Shown here piece after piece: positions 9,440-19,425 of a DNA stretch of 20,291 nucleotides; within the stretch, counting starts at the first letter, position 1; each line of letters begins with the position of its first letter. This DNA comes from Stereum hirsutum FP-91666 SS1 (Eukaryota > Basidiomycota > Agaricomycetes > Russulales > Stereaceae). The notes beneath the pieces are model-generated. The model had not been told where the DNA came from and did no database searches. It saw only the letters and a program-made list of their open reading frames with translations. Location of the stretch: positions 198,679 to 218,969 of the forward strand of contig NW_006763157.1 of assembly GCF_000264905.1 (NCBI RefSeq), read 5' to 3'. A program made the translations under genes and the position numbers.

Positions 9440-10080
9440 AACTCCCGTGAATAGAACCAGCGGCGAAGCAAAAAACGATAATATAGCCAAGAAATACACA
9501 CACACCACGAACGTACCGTATTACACATCACCCACCACTCCCTTCATATAGAACGCGATCCAACAACACACCATATACCCAACGCCATCTACGACCCCGT
9601 GCCCGCCCATCGTTAATGTCGACTCGACTAAGCACGAAACGTTTAAGCGCGCTTCGCAGGAGAGTCCTCAGGCGGCGAACACGAATTAAACAATCCCGAG
9701 CCGCCGCCGCCGCCGCGTCTGCGCGGGAGAACATCTTGTGCTCGACGCTGATCTGCGAGGAAGAAGACAGGGGTGAGTTATTAGTTGATGGAAAACAGGC
9801 GAGGGGGAGTAGGTGGGTCGTGAGCCGAACCCTGGGTCCTCCGAACCATTTACTGTGGGCGCTCAATGATCGTCAGCCACCGATTTCAGCCATTCGAACA
9901 GAGGGGTAATCACCGTGCGTCCACAACCCACCAAATCACAGCCAACAACATCGGACCTACAAATCCCACAACCAGCCCTCTCCTAATTCCAATTCCAACG
10001 CTCACGGCGAAAAAGATCTCGAAGCCACCAGGACGAGAACCGGAGGACACAGTTCCGCAGAGTCAACCTATGCGCATGTA
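9440..10080 (-). pseudogene. Decayed 3' end of a second amino-acid permease, in tandem behind the intact gene
   Basis: On the minus strand this copies the intact gene's 3' end. The end of exon 13 encodes WWVVDAR and stops at a donor at 9914. Exon 14 is 9852-9831 (22 nt, as in the intact gene) encoding KWFGGPR, and exon 15 begins at 9752 with ISVEHKMFSRAD, matching INVEHQMLARPAD. The intact gene ends SSPAKGA-stop; here SPAKRA-stop is readable but in another frame, so a frameshift lies in the last exon after a GCG-rich run (9702-9718). Weak similarity continues into the 3' flank (9440-9500 against 10120-10200). Upstream exons are absent. Exon 15 starts are 679 bp apart. Confidence 0.8.
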
Positions 10081-10332
10081 ATCTTCTCGTACAATAACCC
10101 ACCACTGCTGTTCTTTTCTCGTGAGTGATAAAATACTCCGCACAGAGCAACAACAAACAAAGAAAGAAATCGATAATACAACCAAGAAAGTAAGTTCTAT
10201 ATACACACCCGACACCCCACCCCCCTCCAATCTAGACATCAATACAACACTAACACCCTGCGGACACTCAACTGCATTGCATACTAATACCTATACCCAG
10301 CCCGCTGACGAGAACGGCACCGACAACGAGAC
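10081..10332 (-). other. 3' flank / probable 3' UTR of the intact permease
   Basis: A-rich on the plus strand, so T-rich in the transcript sense. Partly repeated at 9440-9600 behind the permease remnant. No discrete polyadenylation signal stands out. Confidence 0.4.
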
Positions 10333-13300
10333 CTAAGCCCCCTTCGCAGGGGACGACTCCGACGACGAACGTGAAGGTGCCTGTGCGGCGTCGTCAGCTG
10401 GTCGGGCGAGCATCTGGTGCTCGACGTTGATCTACGAGAAGGAAGGGTTTGGTGGTGAGTTACAAAGGTGAAGGTGAGGACGAAGAGGGGCGATGAAACG
10501 AACCTTAGGTCCCTTGAACCATTCACTATAGCGCAAAGTTTCCATCAGAAAGGTTCGGAAAAGCTCCCAAACGAACAAATGTGTACTCACCGCGCATCCA
10601 CGACCCACCACACCATCGCCAAAAACATCGGTCCCCCCCAAACCACAACCGTCCAATTCATCGTCTGCGCATTCAAATCCGCCCCCCTCACCGTCGGAAA
10701 ACAAAGCACGGGCATCATCAACAACGTAAACGCCGTCGCGACCGTCCCACTCAACCTACTCCACCTCCCCAAATTCCACGGACCCGGGCGGAATCTGTTC
10801 CCCACGACGAACGTCCGCAATGCGACGGGCAAAGTGAACGCGACGTAGGCGCCGATAGCGCCGATGGAGAAGATGGCGGAGATGGCGAGCGAGCCGCCGT
10901 AGATGAGCAGGAGGAGGAGGATCCCGATGGATGTGTTCATCCAGACGGCGTTGACGGGCGTTTGGGTGTACTTGTTGACGGTGCCGGGGATCCAGGAGAG
11001 GGGGAAGACGCCGTCGCGGCCGTAGGCGTAGGTTACGCGGGCTGGGACAGGAGGTTAGGTTGAGGATGGCTGGATAGAGAGTAGGGAGAGTGGAATGAGC
11101 TGACGTACATGCGGCGACCATACATCCTTGACCCCTATACGCCACATATCACGCATTCGGGAGGGGTCAGTTTTACAAACTTTCCATGGAACGTGACACA
11201 AGAAAAGAATGCACGTACATGAAGAAACTATGCGCGATATAGTCAGCTCCTGTACTTGGGTATGAAACGAGAACACATACCTGCACACGATCGTCATCGC
11301 CACGACAGCCATCGCCGTCTTCTGCGGCAACACCTGCAAACAATACGCCACGAACGGCTGACCGAGCTCAGAACCTATCACCGCCGGTATATCGCGCACA
11401 GTATACGCGATCACTATCCATGTCATCCCGTCGTCAGCACCGTGCTACCGCGCTCAAACTCAAAGATGACAAGAGGCAGCGAGTACACACCAAGCATCAA
11501 GAACCACCCCAACAGTCCTCCCGTCTCCGCCGTCAACACGATAGCCCTCGGACTCGCGATCGCCGCGTTCGAACATTCTTCGGAGAGATGGAACGGGGCG
11601 TCGTAGCCCGACATCGTCCAGATGACGGAGATGAAGGACATGAGGATGGCGATCCCGTTGGGCCATTCGGTCTCGTTCTGGATGGATGAGCGCGGGGGTG
11701 AATAGAGTTGAAGGAGAAATAGACGGCTGGAGAGTCGGAAAGGAGGGGGGAGGTGAAGGGAAGGGAAGGCTGTGGACGTACCGAAATCGTTCCCCAGACC
11801 TCACTACTCGGATTAAACCTCGGATCCCTACATAAACGTTCTCATCAGCACGAACCCTTTCATTCTCCTTCTCCTTCTCCCCCTTCGTGAAATCACCCAC
11901 CGATTCGTAGTCGCACTCGGAATAATAACCAACACTATGATCAAGAACCCCATATTCAACCAGGTCGACACCGAGTTGAAAATAGCTATATGGCGCGTGG
12001 GGAGGGAGGAGATGGCGCCGTGGACGAGGAGGAGGAGGACGGTGAGGAGGAAGGTTTGGTAGTTTGTCGGGACGTAGGACGGGTTGTAGACTGAGGCTGC
12101 GGCGAGGCTGGGTGGGTGGGGTAGGGTGGGGTAGGGCGGAGGAGGGGTGACGCAGGTTAGTTAGCTATTTCGAGAGCGAGAGTGTGTGGTAGACGTACAT
12201 CATGGCCTGTATCATATCGAGTAGTTTAGCACGATGTATGCGCGACTAGGAAGAAATCGGACAAAACTTACAGCACATCCATAATCGACCGACGGAGCGC
12301 CCGTGACCTGACCGATCCAATTCGACCTGCGCGACACAAGATCAATATATGCGTTACATGATTTCAACACTGTAATCGTACGGCGGAAAGAGAACGAAAG
12401 GGAGGAACGAGAGCAAGACTTACCAGCCAGTGATCCACGACGCTAACGGGCCCCAACCTTCCGGCGCGAGGATGGCAGCGGCGTAATATAGACCACCGGA
12501 TGCTAGCAGACGGATAGGTGATCAGCTCGGAATCATATGCATACATGAGGATATCTGAGAAAGTAACGAGGAAGGCCGAGGGGAAGATAAGGGACGGTTA
12601 GGAAAGCGGAGAAAAGAGGGACTAATGAAGAGGGGGAGAACACGAGGGAAAGAAAGAGGGGAGGACCAGGAAGGACGAGGGGAGGATAAGGGACAGCAGG
12701 GACAGAAAAAGAGAAGAAAGGGAGGATTGATGGGTAGAATAAGAAGAGGAACGACGGGAACGAAAAAGAGAACGACGGAGGACGACAGAGGGAGGACAAG
12801 GGAAGGAGGAATGGAATGATGACGGAGGCGAGGGAGAGGGAGGAGATAGAAGCAAACGTACTAGGCATCGAAGAAGCCAGCTCGGCCATGCTCATAGCCA
12901 CACATTGGATCCCCACCATCGCGATCAACCACCTAAACACCCCACCAAGAGAACAAACGTTAGCTCCCTACGTCATGTGGCGCAAATAGCAGGGAGAGAC
13001 AGAGATTGTGTGAAATCAAGATAATACGGAGGGAGTCGAAGATGATAATGTATGGATGGGGCGGCTCGAGGGTCATGCGTAAGTGGAGAGGGCTCATAGT
13101 GCTGTGGGTAGAGAGGAACGATGATAGAGGAGACGAGGTCAAAGGAGATATGTAACGCAAGATCAGATGGAAATCACTGGGAAGGGGATGGAGTGTGGGG
13201 TAGTGGGGACGGACGAGGTGCTCGATGAACAGGACTACCGAAGTGGACGCGATTTGGGATTTCGAGTAGACTGCGTGTGGCGTGTGGCGCGTGATGATAT

Positions 13301-14101
13301 TCGAAACCGAGAACAGGAGATCAAAAAAGGTCTAGAACGGACGTACCCCCAAACCATACCCGCAGTTCCCGCATATCCCATTCCATACCACAGCGTCGTA
13401 GCGATGGAGGGCAACAGTCCAAGCACGGAGAACGAAACACCGAAGGAGGTGAACATGGAGAACTCGCGGCGGAACTCTTGTTTGTACCTGGACGTATGTG
13501 TTATTGGGGGTTAGTATGCATTGGTGCGAAGGGAAGATCAGTGCAAAGAAAGAGAGAAAAGTCAAGCGGATGTCTGTGTAAGGCCCTAAGGCTCGACCGC
13601 ATGCCAGATCCAGTCGAAGCATTATTGTTGCCCCTAACAGTGAAGAGGAGCAAGGAAGATAGCAAAGAAGTCGATATATGCGTTATATTTTTCGCTCGGG
13701 AGGAATGATGCGTATGTTTGCAGTGCGCTGAGATACGTAATCCCATTTCCGCAGACCACATTTGGCTGCACAAGGAAGCGGGTGGCGACCGCTACGCCAC
13801 CTCTCCGCTCGCACTCATCATTCCTCACGCGACCACCACAGCCGCGCGTCTATGCCGCCCCACCGCCATCATTCCAACTTTCCATCCCATAGCCTCACTC
13901 CCCTCACACCTCTCACCTCTGACGAAAGAATCAAAAAATATGAAGAAAAAGTGCTCACCCAAGAGCAACCAACGTCGCTTCGTCCTCCCCCAACGAATGG
14001 TCCGCAACCACTTCTACTTCACCTACAGGCAACACGGACGTAACGTGCGCGGAGGCCTTCTTCTCGATGTCGTAGTTCTTCGTGGTGTAGTCTGTCGCCA
14101 T
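10333..14101 (-). CDS. Fungal amino-acid/GABA-type permease (APC superfamily), complete, 15 exons
   Basis: Exons on the minus strand: 14101-13959, 13487-13347, 12932-12862, 12502-12424, 12326-12272, 12206-12199, 12107-11901, 11827-11782, 11677-11491, 11413-11281, 11227-11219, 11134-11109, 11041-10591, 10525-10504, 10431-10333. They total 1677 nt (558 aa), all GT-AG, with phases agreeing throughout. A cytosolic N-terminus (about 60 residues) precedes hydrophobic helices. The first carries FGVSFSVLGLLPSIATT, the broken-helix motif of APC transporters. Later landmarks are MAELASSMPTSGGLYYAA, SGYDAPFHLSEEC with SPRAI, DIPAVIGSELGQP, VTYAYGRDGVFPLSW, and the C-terminal EWFKGPK. These fit the fungal GABA/choline/amino-acid permease group at the plasma membrane (or vacuole). 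Substrate cannot be told. Exons 6 and 11 are only 8 and 9 nt. Arm 1 holds a truncated copy of the 5' part. Confidence 0.93.
12540..12830 (+). other. Long polypurine tract inside permease intron 3
   Basis: Almost pure A/G on the plus strand for close to 300 bp, built of loosely repeated GGGA, GAGGA and AAAGAG units. It fills most of intron 3 (12861-12503, 359 nt), so the pre-mRNA is polypyrimidine here. Open frames in the tract (for example 12625-12819) are low-complexity artefacts. The equivalent place in arm 1 is where about 600 bp including exon 3 has been lost. Confidence 0.85.
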
Positions 14102-14342
14102 TATTGCTAGCACTAGGCAAGGGGGTTGATAGATGATATGTGTGGGTTGGAGGGGGAACGGAACTTGGATTCCCCGTTCGGTGAGGGCTAGTGAGTCTTC
14201 CTAGTGGTCGTCGTAGAAGAAGACAAGAGGACGGAGAACAAAGTGCGAGCCTGAGGAGCAAGAGGAGCAAGAGGAGCGATGAAGAAGCTGATGAGGAGGC
14301 GGGAAAAGACACTCGGCAGCCCTGATCGTTCCTCACCCACAA

Positions 14343-14353
14343 GGATATATAAA
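14343..14353 (-). promoter_or_regulatory. TATA-like element upstream of the intact permease
   Basis: On the minus strand TTTATATATCC lies about 245 bp before the ATG at 14101. It sits within a segment (14311-14361) that is absent from the arm 1 copy, where the flanks join at 4470/4471. CT-rich leader sequence (repeats of GCTCCTCTT) follows at about 14240-14290. A promoter role is inferred from position. Confidence 0.45.
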
Positions 14354-14361
14354 CCATAAAG

Positions 14362-15400
14362 ATTCCTATCGTCATCCCTATTCGCACCGAGTAACTTATG
14401 CCAATGGGAAGATAAGGAGCGCAGATGGGAGTGGTAATGTGGCCCAGCAGCTGTCGAAGCCCGGTGAAAGCTTCTTGATGGGATAAGGACGAGCATGGCT
14501 ATTGATAGACAGCCGCCGGGTGATAACGTCGTCCTGTATTCATCTCGTTCCTTGCGTACTGCTGGGTGGACGTTGTCGTCGTTGAGGACGACGTCAAGTA
14601 TCCTGCAGTTGTCTACGACACGGTTAGCAGCAAATTCGGCGAGAGCCAGAGCCGACGGAGGAAGAACCCAGAGAACGAACGGAGCGGAAAGAGACCACGT
14701 GTGAGCTCCGAGCCCCGAGTGCGTCGGGGTATTTTGAGCTCCGCTTTGATATGAACGTCGAACGCCACAGCGCCTTTTGTCGTCCATTCTTCCCGACCAT
14801 GACGAGGGCTCATGTTCACGGTTGCCCGACTTGGTGAATAGCTTTCGATATGGGTGCTGCAGTCTGTTCAATCTCTGGGCATTCTTGTCATTGGTCCCAC
14901 ACACTCCTCTCGGACGAGTCCAACTTTGATGAAAACACTGGCGCCCGTTCTCTGCTTGTTCTTATGCGTGCGCGACACGCTGACTGCACACGGTGATATC
15001 TCAATGAATGATGCGCATATGGACCAGAAAATCTGCGGTATTGTCTTGTCCGACTCTCCTTATTGACGCTTGCTCTAGCCTTTCTCACCGAACTCGCCTC
15101 ACCCGTGCCCAAATCTGGGTACCATCCAAGCTCTCACACGTACCGATCTACGAACACGAGGGTTGACTTCGTCCTCGTACTTGTTCCCTTCTCGATCGGT
15201 TTATCTGAAACTTAGAGGAACGATTCGTATTCTGAGTGTACTTAGCCCTCGGTGTCAGAACGTTGACTGATTCATTGGTTTCCGTTAGCGTCGTTCATCA
15301 CTCTACATCACCCTTCAGCACTTCAGCTTCAGTTAGGAATCATTTCCTCAAGGTGCTGCAGGACGGCATCGGATGAAAACGGTGGGAGCTTAACTCGGCA
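14362..15400. other. Permease upstream region of arm 2, no gene supported
   Basis: A 238-codon minus-strand open frame (14904-14188) runs through the promoter and leader of the permease. Its frame is not kept in arm 1 despite recognisable DNA similarity, so I do not call it a gene. Confidence 0.6.
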
Positions 15401-15507
15401 TCGGATATGGTGTAACGGCTAACATTGCCGCCTCTCACAATCGGGACTCCTAGCTTTACTGTGTACAAACATCACGGCAGCTCGGGGTTCGATTCCCCGT
15501 ATCCGAA
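15401..15507 (+). tRNA. tRNA-Glu(CTC)-like gene with 35-nt intron, arm 2 copy
   Basis: The acceptor stem TCGGATA (15401-15407) pairs 7/7 with TATCCGA (15500-15506), and the discriminator is A. The D stem GTGT/ACAT closes an AACGGCTA loop. Anticodon CTC is at 15434-15436, preceded by T33. The intron 15438-15472 follows position 37. The T arm CGGGG-TTCGATT-CCCCG is perfect and contains the B box GGTTCGATTCC. Weak points: the anticodon stem GCCGC/ACGGC has one mismatch next to the loop. The acceptor second and sixth pairs look swapped relative to the TCCGATA/TATCGGA I recall for yeast Glu tRNA. Expression likely possible; function uncertain. Confidence 0.72.
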
Positions 15508-16120
15508 CGTTCCCCTTTCTGTCTGTCTTTTTCTTTACTTCTATTTATCTAGTGCTACATACTGTGTCCAATAAACTGATCACCATCCCTGTTAGAGCGC
15601 GTTCGCAGCACGAGCGAGGGAGCCTTGGGCGATAAGAATGAGGTGCCACATTGCGGAAACACCCGAAGTGGTTAGGAGCCACGCGTTCGTTTTTCCAACG
15701 CTCATGCTCGTTGTCGACGAGTTACTCACACTATCTTCTGTCTTTTCTACTCCTGAAACCGGACGATCTTATAGCTGAACAAATCGTTATCATCTACTAT
15801 GTTCAGTGTCGACGATTAGTCGACGACCCGGACACAGCGCTCACGTCGGTCCTCATCCCGCACCATGGGATACAGAGCTTCGCGGAGGTCCTTACCTGGT
15901 ATATAAACGGTCATGATTCAACTCCTGGAATGATAACACGTGACCGTACTCTCCGCTTCTTACTGCTGCTCTGCTCCCCCAAACCTTTTGTCGGTCTCGG
16001 ACTTTCCGGATCCTCCGACGCCACTCGGCCTCTTTCCAGCCATGGCCAACCACGTGTCCTTTTCCTTTGTTCTCTCCTCGTTCACTATCTCTTCTATTGT
16101 CTGTTCCCAAACCATCTCAA
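15508..16120. other. Inter-tRNA segment of arm 2, no gene supported
   Basis: Diverged counterpart of 2626-3229. A T-rich run follows the tRNA-Glu at 15510-15545, which could serve as a Pol III terminator. The 159-codon open frame 15651-16130 is not preserved in arm 1. Confidence 0.55.
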
Positions 16121-16322
16121 GCCCACCTAGCTCAATCGGATAGAGCGTCAGACATACATCAGCCATAACCACTCCACCGACTTGATCTTCCCAAACGGGA
16201 ACAGTCCTTGCCCATCAAGCCGACTTGCCGCCTCAAACCGGCCGCTTGTTGTGCATTGGGGGGTGGAACCATTGGAGCGCTTTAAAATCTGAAGGCTGCG
16301 AGTTCGAGTCTCGCGGTAGGCG
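16121..16322 (+). tRNA. Split tRNA-like gene with about 130-nt insert in the anticodon loop, arm 2 copy (possibly elongator tRNA-Met-like)
   Basis: Acceptor GCCCACC (16121-16127) pairs with GGTAGGC (16315-16321) except one C-A mismatch; in arm 1 that strand is GGTGGGC, which would pair fully. The D stem GCTC/GAGC is intact. The anticodon stem TCAGA (16148-16152) pairs with TCTGA (16288-16292) across an insert of about 130 nt. The T arm GCGAG-TTCGAGT-CTCGC is perfect. The sequence after TCAGA is CATACA, so position 33 would be A instead of T and no proper anticodon can be read. One possibility is that CTCAT has lost two bases. The insert is unusually long for a nuclear tRNA intron. Probably a pseudogene, or a tRNA with a displaced insertion. 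Confidence 0.55.
16153..16287 (+). other. Insert between the tRNA halves, strongly conserved between arms
   Basis: By eye the insert differs between arms by about three substitutions and two small indels over some 135 nt. It holds a small perfect hairpin (TTCCC-AAAC-GGGAA, arm 2 only in full), a TCCACC...GGTGGA pairing between its outer parts, and a direct repeat CCGACTTG. The role is unknown. Confidence 0.6.
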
Positions 16323-16895
16323 CTGATGCGTTCGCTCTAAGTTTGCGACATCTTCTATTTTGTTTCGTTCGGTAAAACCTGTGAGCTGTTTTGGAGAAGA
16401 CATGCACGTCTCTTTTTGGGGAAACGATCACGCCCCGTTGTTTTGTGCTGTAGTTGTTGACGTGTTGTTTGTGCCTGTGTGGGTGTTCAGCCAGCGTTGG
16501 CTATTGTATATATATTGGATATGGCGCTTACTACGCCCCACCGAACAGTCCATGTCGATCTTCACAGAAGCTATAGGTTCGGGTCTCCATTTAGAACCCT
16601 TAGCTGGACGTGTGTCCGTTCACTGTGCTGGGAGGAGGGAAATTGCGTGGATCTTTGGCTGTGCCAGAGTACACAAATGGACCGCAAGGGGCGCGCGGCT
16701 CGGCTCCAGTTCGAGCTGGGCCGTTCATCTGCGAACGTCCTTAAATATCACACAACTTACTCCGGTTTCATACTGATCTGTCTCACCCCCTACACAACGC
16801 GTCCATCTTCAGCCGTTCATATTCAACGTGAGCGAGGCTTCTGCACAGGGTCTTATCTCCGCACAATCCAAAGCTTGGCCTGGCTGTGGTCCATG

Positions 16896-17925
16896 ATTTA
16901 TGTCGACTGGATGTTTCGTTGCATCGCCTGCGGATCCTTTACCCTCATTCTGTGCTCAACAGCCATGTTTCAGATTGTTGACTTCACTAGGCTGGTCCCG
17001 ATTGAACTGAGAGAGTAGTGAATGTGAACTCTTCACCATATGCTGACGCTCACGTCTGTATGCCTTACGCCCCCTGAGATCTTCTTTCTACGTAGCATAT
17101 GTTTTTCTGAGATTTATTCGTATTTTGGCCTTATTTTCAGTTTCGTGTGCTGGTGGAACAGGATCTTGACATCCCATCAACGGTCATCTCGTGATACCCG
17201 CACATTGAACACTTATCTGTCCACTCGGAGTAGATGCTGGCTCGACCCGACTGTGTAACGTATACAAACAGATACTTCATCTCCAACTTTTGATGTTGTG
17301 ATTTTGATTGGGATCTCGATCTCAGTACTTCTCAGTAGTCACCCCTTTATGTACTGCATAAGGCATATATGTAGCGATTTGTATTCAACATCTCCGTCGA
17401 TTGGGATGCGAGCTCTGGTCACGGTTCCAATGTGCTCAATCACACAGAGGACGTTCGAGTTCCTTCGACCGAGCTCTCGGAGAGCGTCAAATTCCAACAT
17501 ATTCTCTGCAAACAGTTCTCACATCCCGATATCATGATCTTGATTCAATCGTTAGCCAAGCTGTCTGCGAAGATATTTGATTTTCGTTCTTCATTCGCTT
17601 AGCTGTTGATCAAGCAGGAGTTTCACCAATTATGTACCCTGATTCTCCGATTTAGCATGACACATATAAACCAGATACTCGCCAGCTCTCTAGAGGGACC
17701 AACAGATTGCTCTCATGTCGACCGCAGTCAGCATTTCCGCATTATACTTGGAGTATGCATTCTTCTCGGTCGACATTATTTTATTTTATTTGACATCTCA
17801 TGGTGTAGACATATAGTCTCTGAGATCTCTATATCTGCATTAGGTGATGCTCGCTCAGGCACTATTTTGTCAAAGTACAGGTCTAACCTTTCTTACAAGT
17901 TCTAGTGATATATGATTATATACAG
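16896..17925. other. Flank of arm 2, no gene resolved
   Basis: Several short open frames lie on the plus strand. The stretch 17715-17804 could encode an N-terminal exon (MSTAVSISALYLEYAFF) for the membrane protein that follows, but it would need a weak GTAGAC donor and a 121-nt intron. I see no other support. Confidence 0.4.
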
Positions 17926-19425
17926 ACGTTCTCGATGGAGGTACAAGCAATCTGGTGCAGACCATTAACGGGAGTATCAGTAATTTTTCTCTTCAATCGC
18001 TATATGCTGGTCCTCTCTGTCATTGCGGACCTTTATCTCGATACTCCACAAAGTGCCAGCCGTGACAGGTGAGTCGTATCTCTCAATATTTAACGCATAG
18101 AAGCTTAGTATAAGCGTTGAATCCCCCTTGCAAACCTCATCTTTGGTAGCTGTAATATCATGAGTCATGTACAGTACGCTTGCGGAATGGTGACCGTCGC
18201 ATCTACTAGCAGTTCGCAAACTCTCCTTCTTGGGCCCTGTCACACAATTCTGATACCAACATATCTTTGTATCTGAATAATACAGCCTTATTCGCCATGC
18301 GCGTATATGCTATCCACGCACGTAAGCGATGGATACTCATAGTCGCCACCATACCTGTGCTGGCACGTATGGGCATTGATTTTTGGGTGCGCTCAATACT
18401 CGGGCCATAGGATGAAGCTGATATTTGCATCATAATCAGACTCTGACGGAAGCATCAAATGCATCGGTGTCTGATGATGCACTCGAGAGGAGCATATCTA
18501 ACAACAGCTGCGAGTATATTGGGCAGCCTGCTGTCATCTCCAGGTATGCAGATTCTTAATATGTGCTCTGGCTTCACTAATGTAGTTACTAATTCTTTCC
18601 CCTATCTGATAGACGTCAGCCTTTATTTGGACGTTTACCCACCCACATAATTCCGGAGAATCGAGATGTTGCTTACAATTATCTCCGAAGTGGAGATCTC
18701 CTCCATCGCGATCGCCCTATTTTTCGATACATTTGTCCTCGTGCTGACACTCAACCGAGCGTACTGTCACGTCGTTGAGATGCATCGGCTGAAGAGAGCT
18801 AGTATTACTCAGGTCATTGTGCGAGACGGTAAGCAAACTGCTTTCGTGTTGACCTTGACCAAAGACTGGTAACATATGCCCACCCTTTTAGGTGTTCTGT
18901 ACTTCCTGTTGAGCCTTCTCGTTCACCACGGCCACAAGTATTGAACTAAAGTATCGCATAGGCTCATCTTCGGAGTGAGAGTGATCAACCTGATTGTACA
19001 GATGGTGAATGTCATAACTTCGCTGAACGCCATGCATCCTTTTATATACTCATTTTCTACGATAGCCACAACTCCAAACATCCGACTATATGATAGCATT
19101 GGGTGGAGTCGTCGACGTTTACTACAACTAGTAAGTATATTTCCTTTTAAAAGCCTTTTTATGTCTCAAGATGATACTAATATCCTACTTCATGGCACGT
19201 CCGTGGGTGCATCGTAGTGCCCCGAACATGCTCGTCAACAGACTGGTTCTCAACCTCCGTATGTACGACTCTGAGGAATTATTTCCCAACCCTCACCTCT
19301 CCACTATGGTATTTGCCGATACATCCACCGAAGGTCGAGTATTGGGAAACATCGGCGCCCCACTTGACCACGACCAGTGGTCGCACGGTCAAGGAGAGCC
19401 TGTGGATGATCCATCGGAGTTTTGA
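17926..19425 (+). CDS. Multi-pass membrane protein resembling the DUF6533 family; exon structure unresolved, possibly decayed
   Basis: A string of plus-strand pieces fits the order of this basidiomycete family. The first is 17926-18068 (TFSMEVQAIW...FLFNRYMLVLS, donor GTGAGT). Next come about 18286-18386 (ALFAMRVYAIHARKRWILIV), about 18489-18543 (LTTAASILGSLLSSP), and 18680-18831 (FFDTFVLVLTLNRAYCHVVE then QVIVRDG). A GTAAGC...TTTTAG intron leads to VLYFLLSLLVHH at about 18891. About 18975-19070 gives VINLIVQMVNVITSLN. About 19242-19425 gives LVLNLRMYDSEE, with GNIGAPLDHD near the end and TGA at 19423-19425. Hydrophobic segments suggest seven helices. No joined frame could be carried through: the part after 18613 meets a TAA at 18648-18650, and 18069-18285 yields no clean exon. 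Either small exons were missed or the gene is a pseudogene. Function of the family is unknown. Confidence 0.5.

Larger units (their letters stand above)
12383..16895 (-). repeat. Arm 2 of the large inverted duplication
   Basis: Inverted counterpart of 1865-5808. It carries the complete 5' part of the permease, the promoter piece lost from arm 1, a tRNA-Glu-like gene and the split tRNA-like gene. Beyond its inner end the permease simply continues, so this arm is the better candidate for the parental arrangement. Beyond the outer end (about 16895) no similarity to the flank of arm 1 was seen. Confidence 0.88.

Noticed and set aside
10581..11145. Long open frames on both strands over permease exon 13 (for example 10581-11063 plus, 10756-11145 minus)
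   Set aside because: They are GC-rich shadows of exon 13, with R/P/D/G-rich low-complexity translations. The in-phase 15-exon permease explains the DNA.
12533..12940. 135-codon minus-strand frame rich in S, P, F and L
   Set aside because: It is permease exon 3 read through into the polypyrimidine intron. The low-complexity part is not protein-like, and an excellent GTACGT donor ends the exon.
14188..14904. 238-codon minus-strand open frame upstream of the permease
   Set aside because: It runs through the promoter and leader, has no recognised motif, and the homologous DNA in arm 1 does not keep the frame.
15401..16322. Interpreting the tRNA-like genes as heads of tRNA-derived SINEs
   Set aside because: Both have complete 5' and 3' halves with acceptor-stem pairing and no A-rich tail. 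The copies here are explained by one segmental duplication. More genomic copies would reopen this.
1865..16895. Reading the inverted arms as terminal inverted repeats of a giant DNA transposon
   Set aside because: Arms contain ordinary host genes and tRNA-like genes, and no transposase, target-site duplication or sharp terminal motif was seen. The permease continues past the inner boundary of arm 2.
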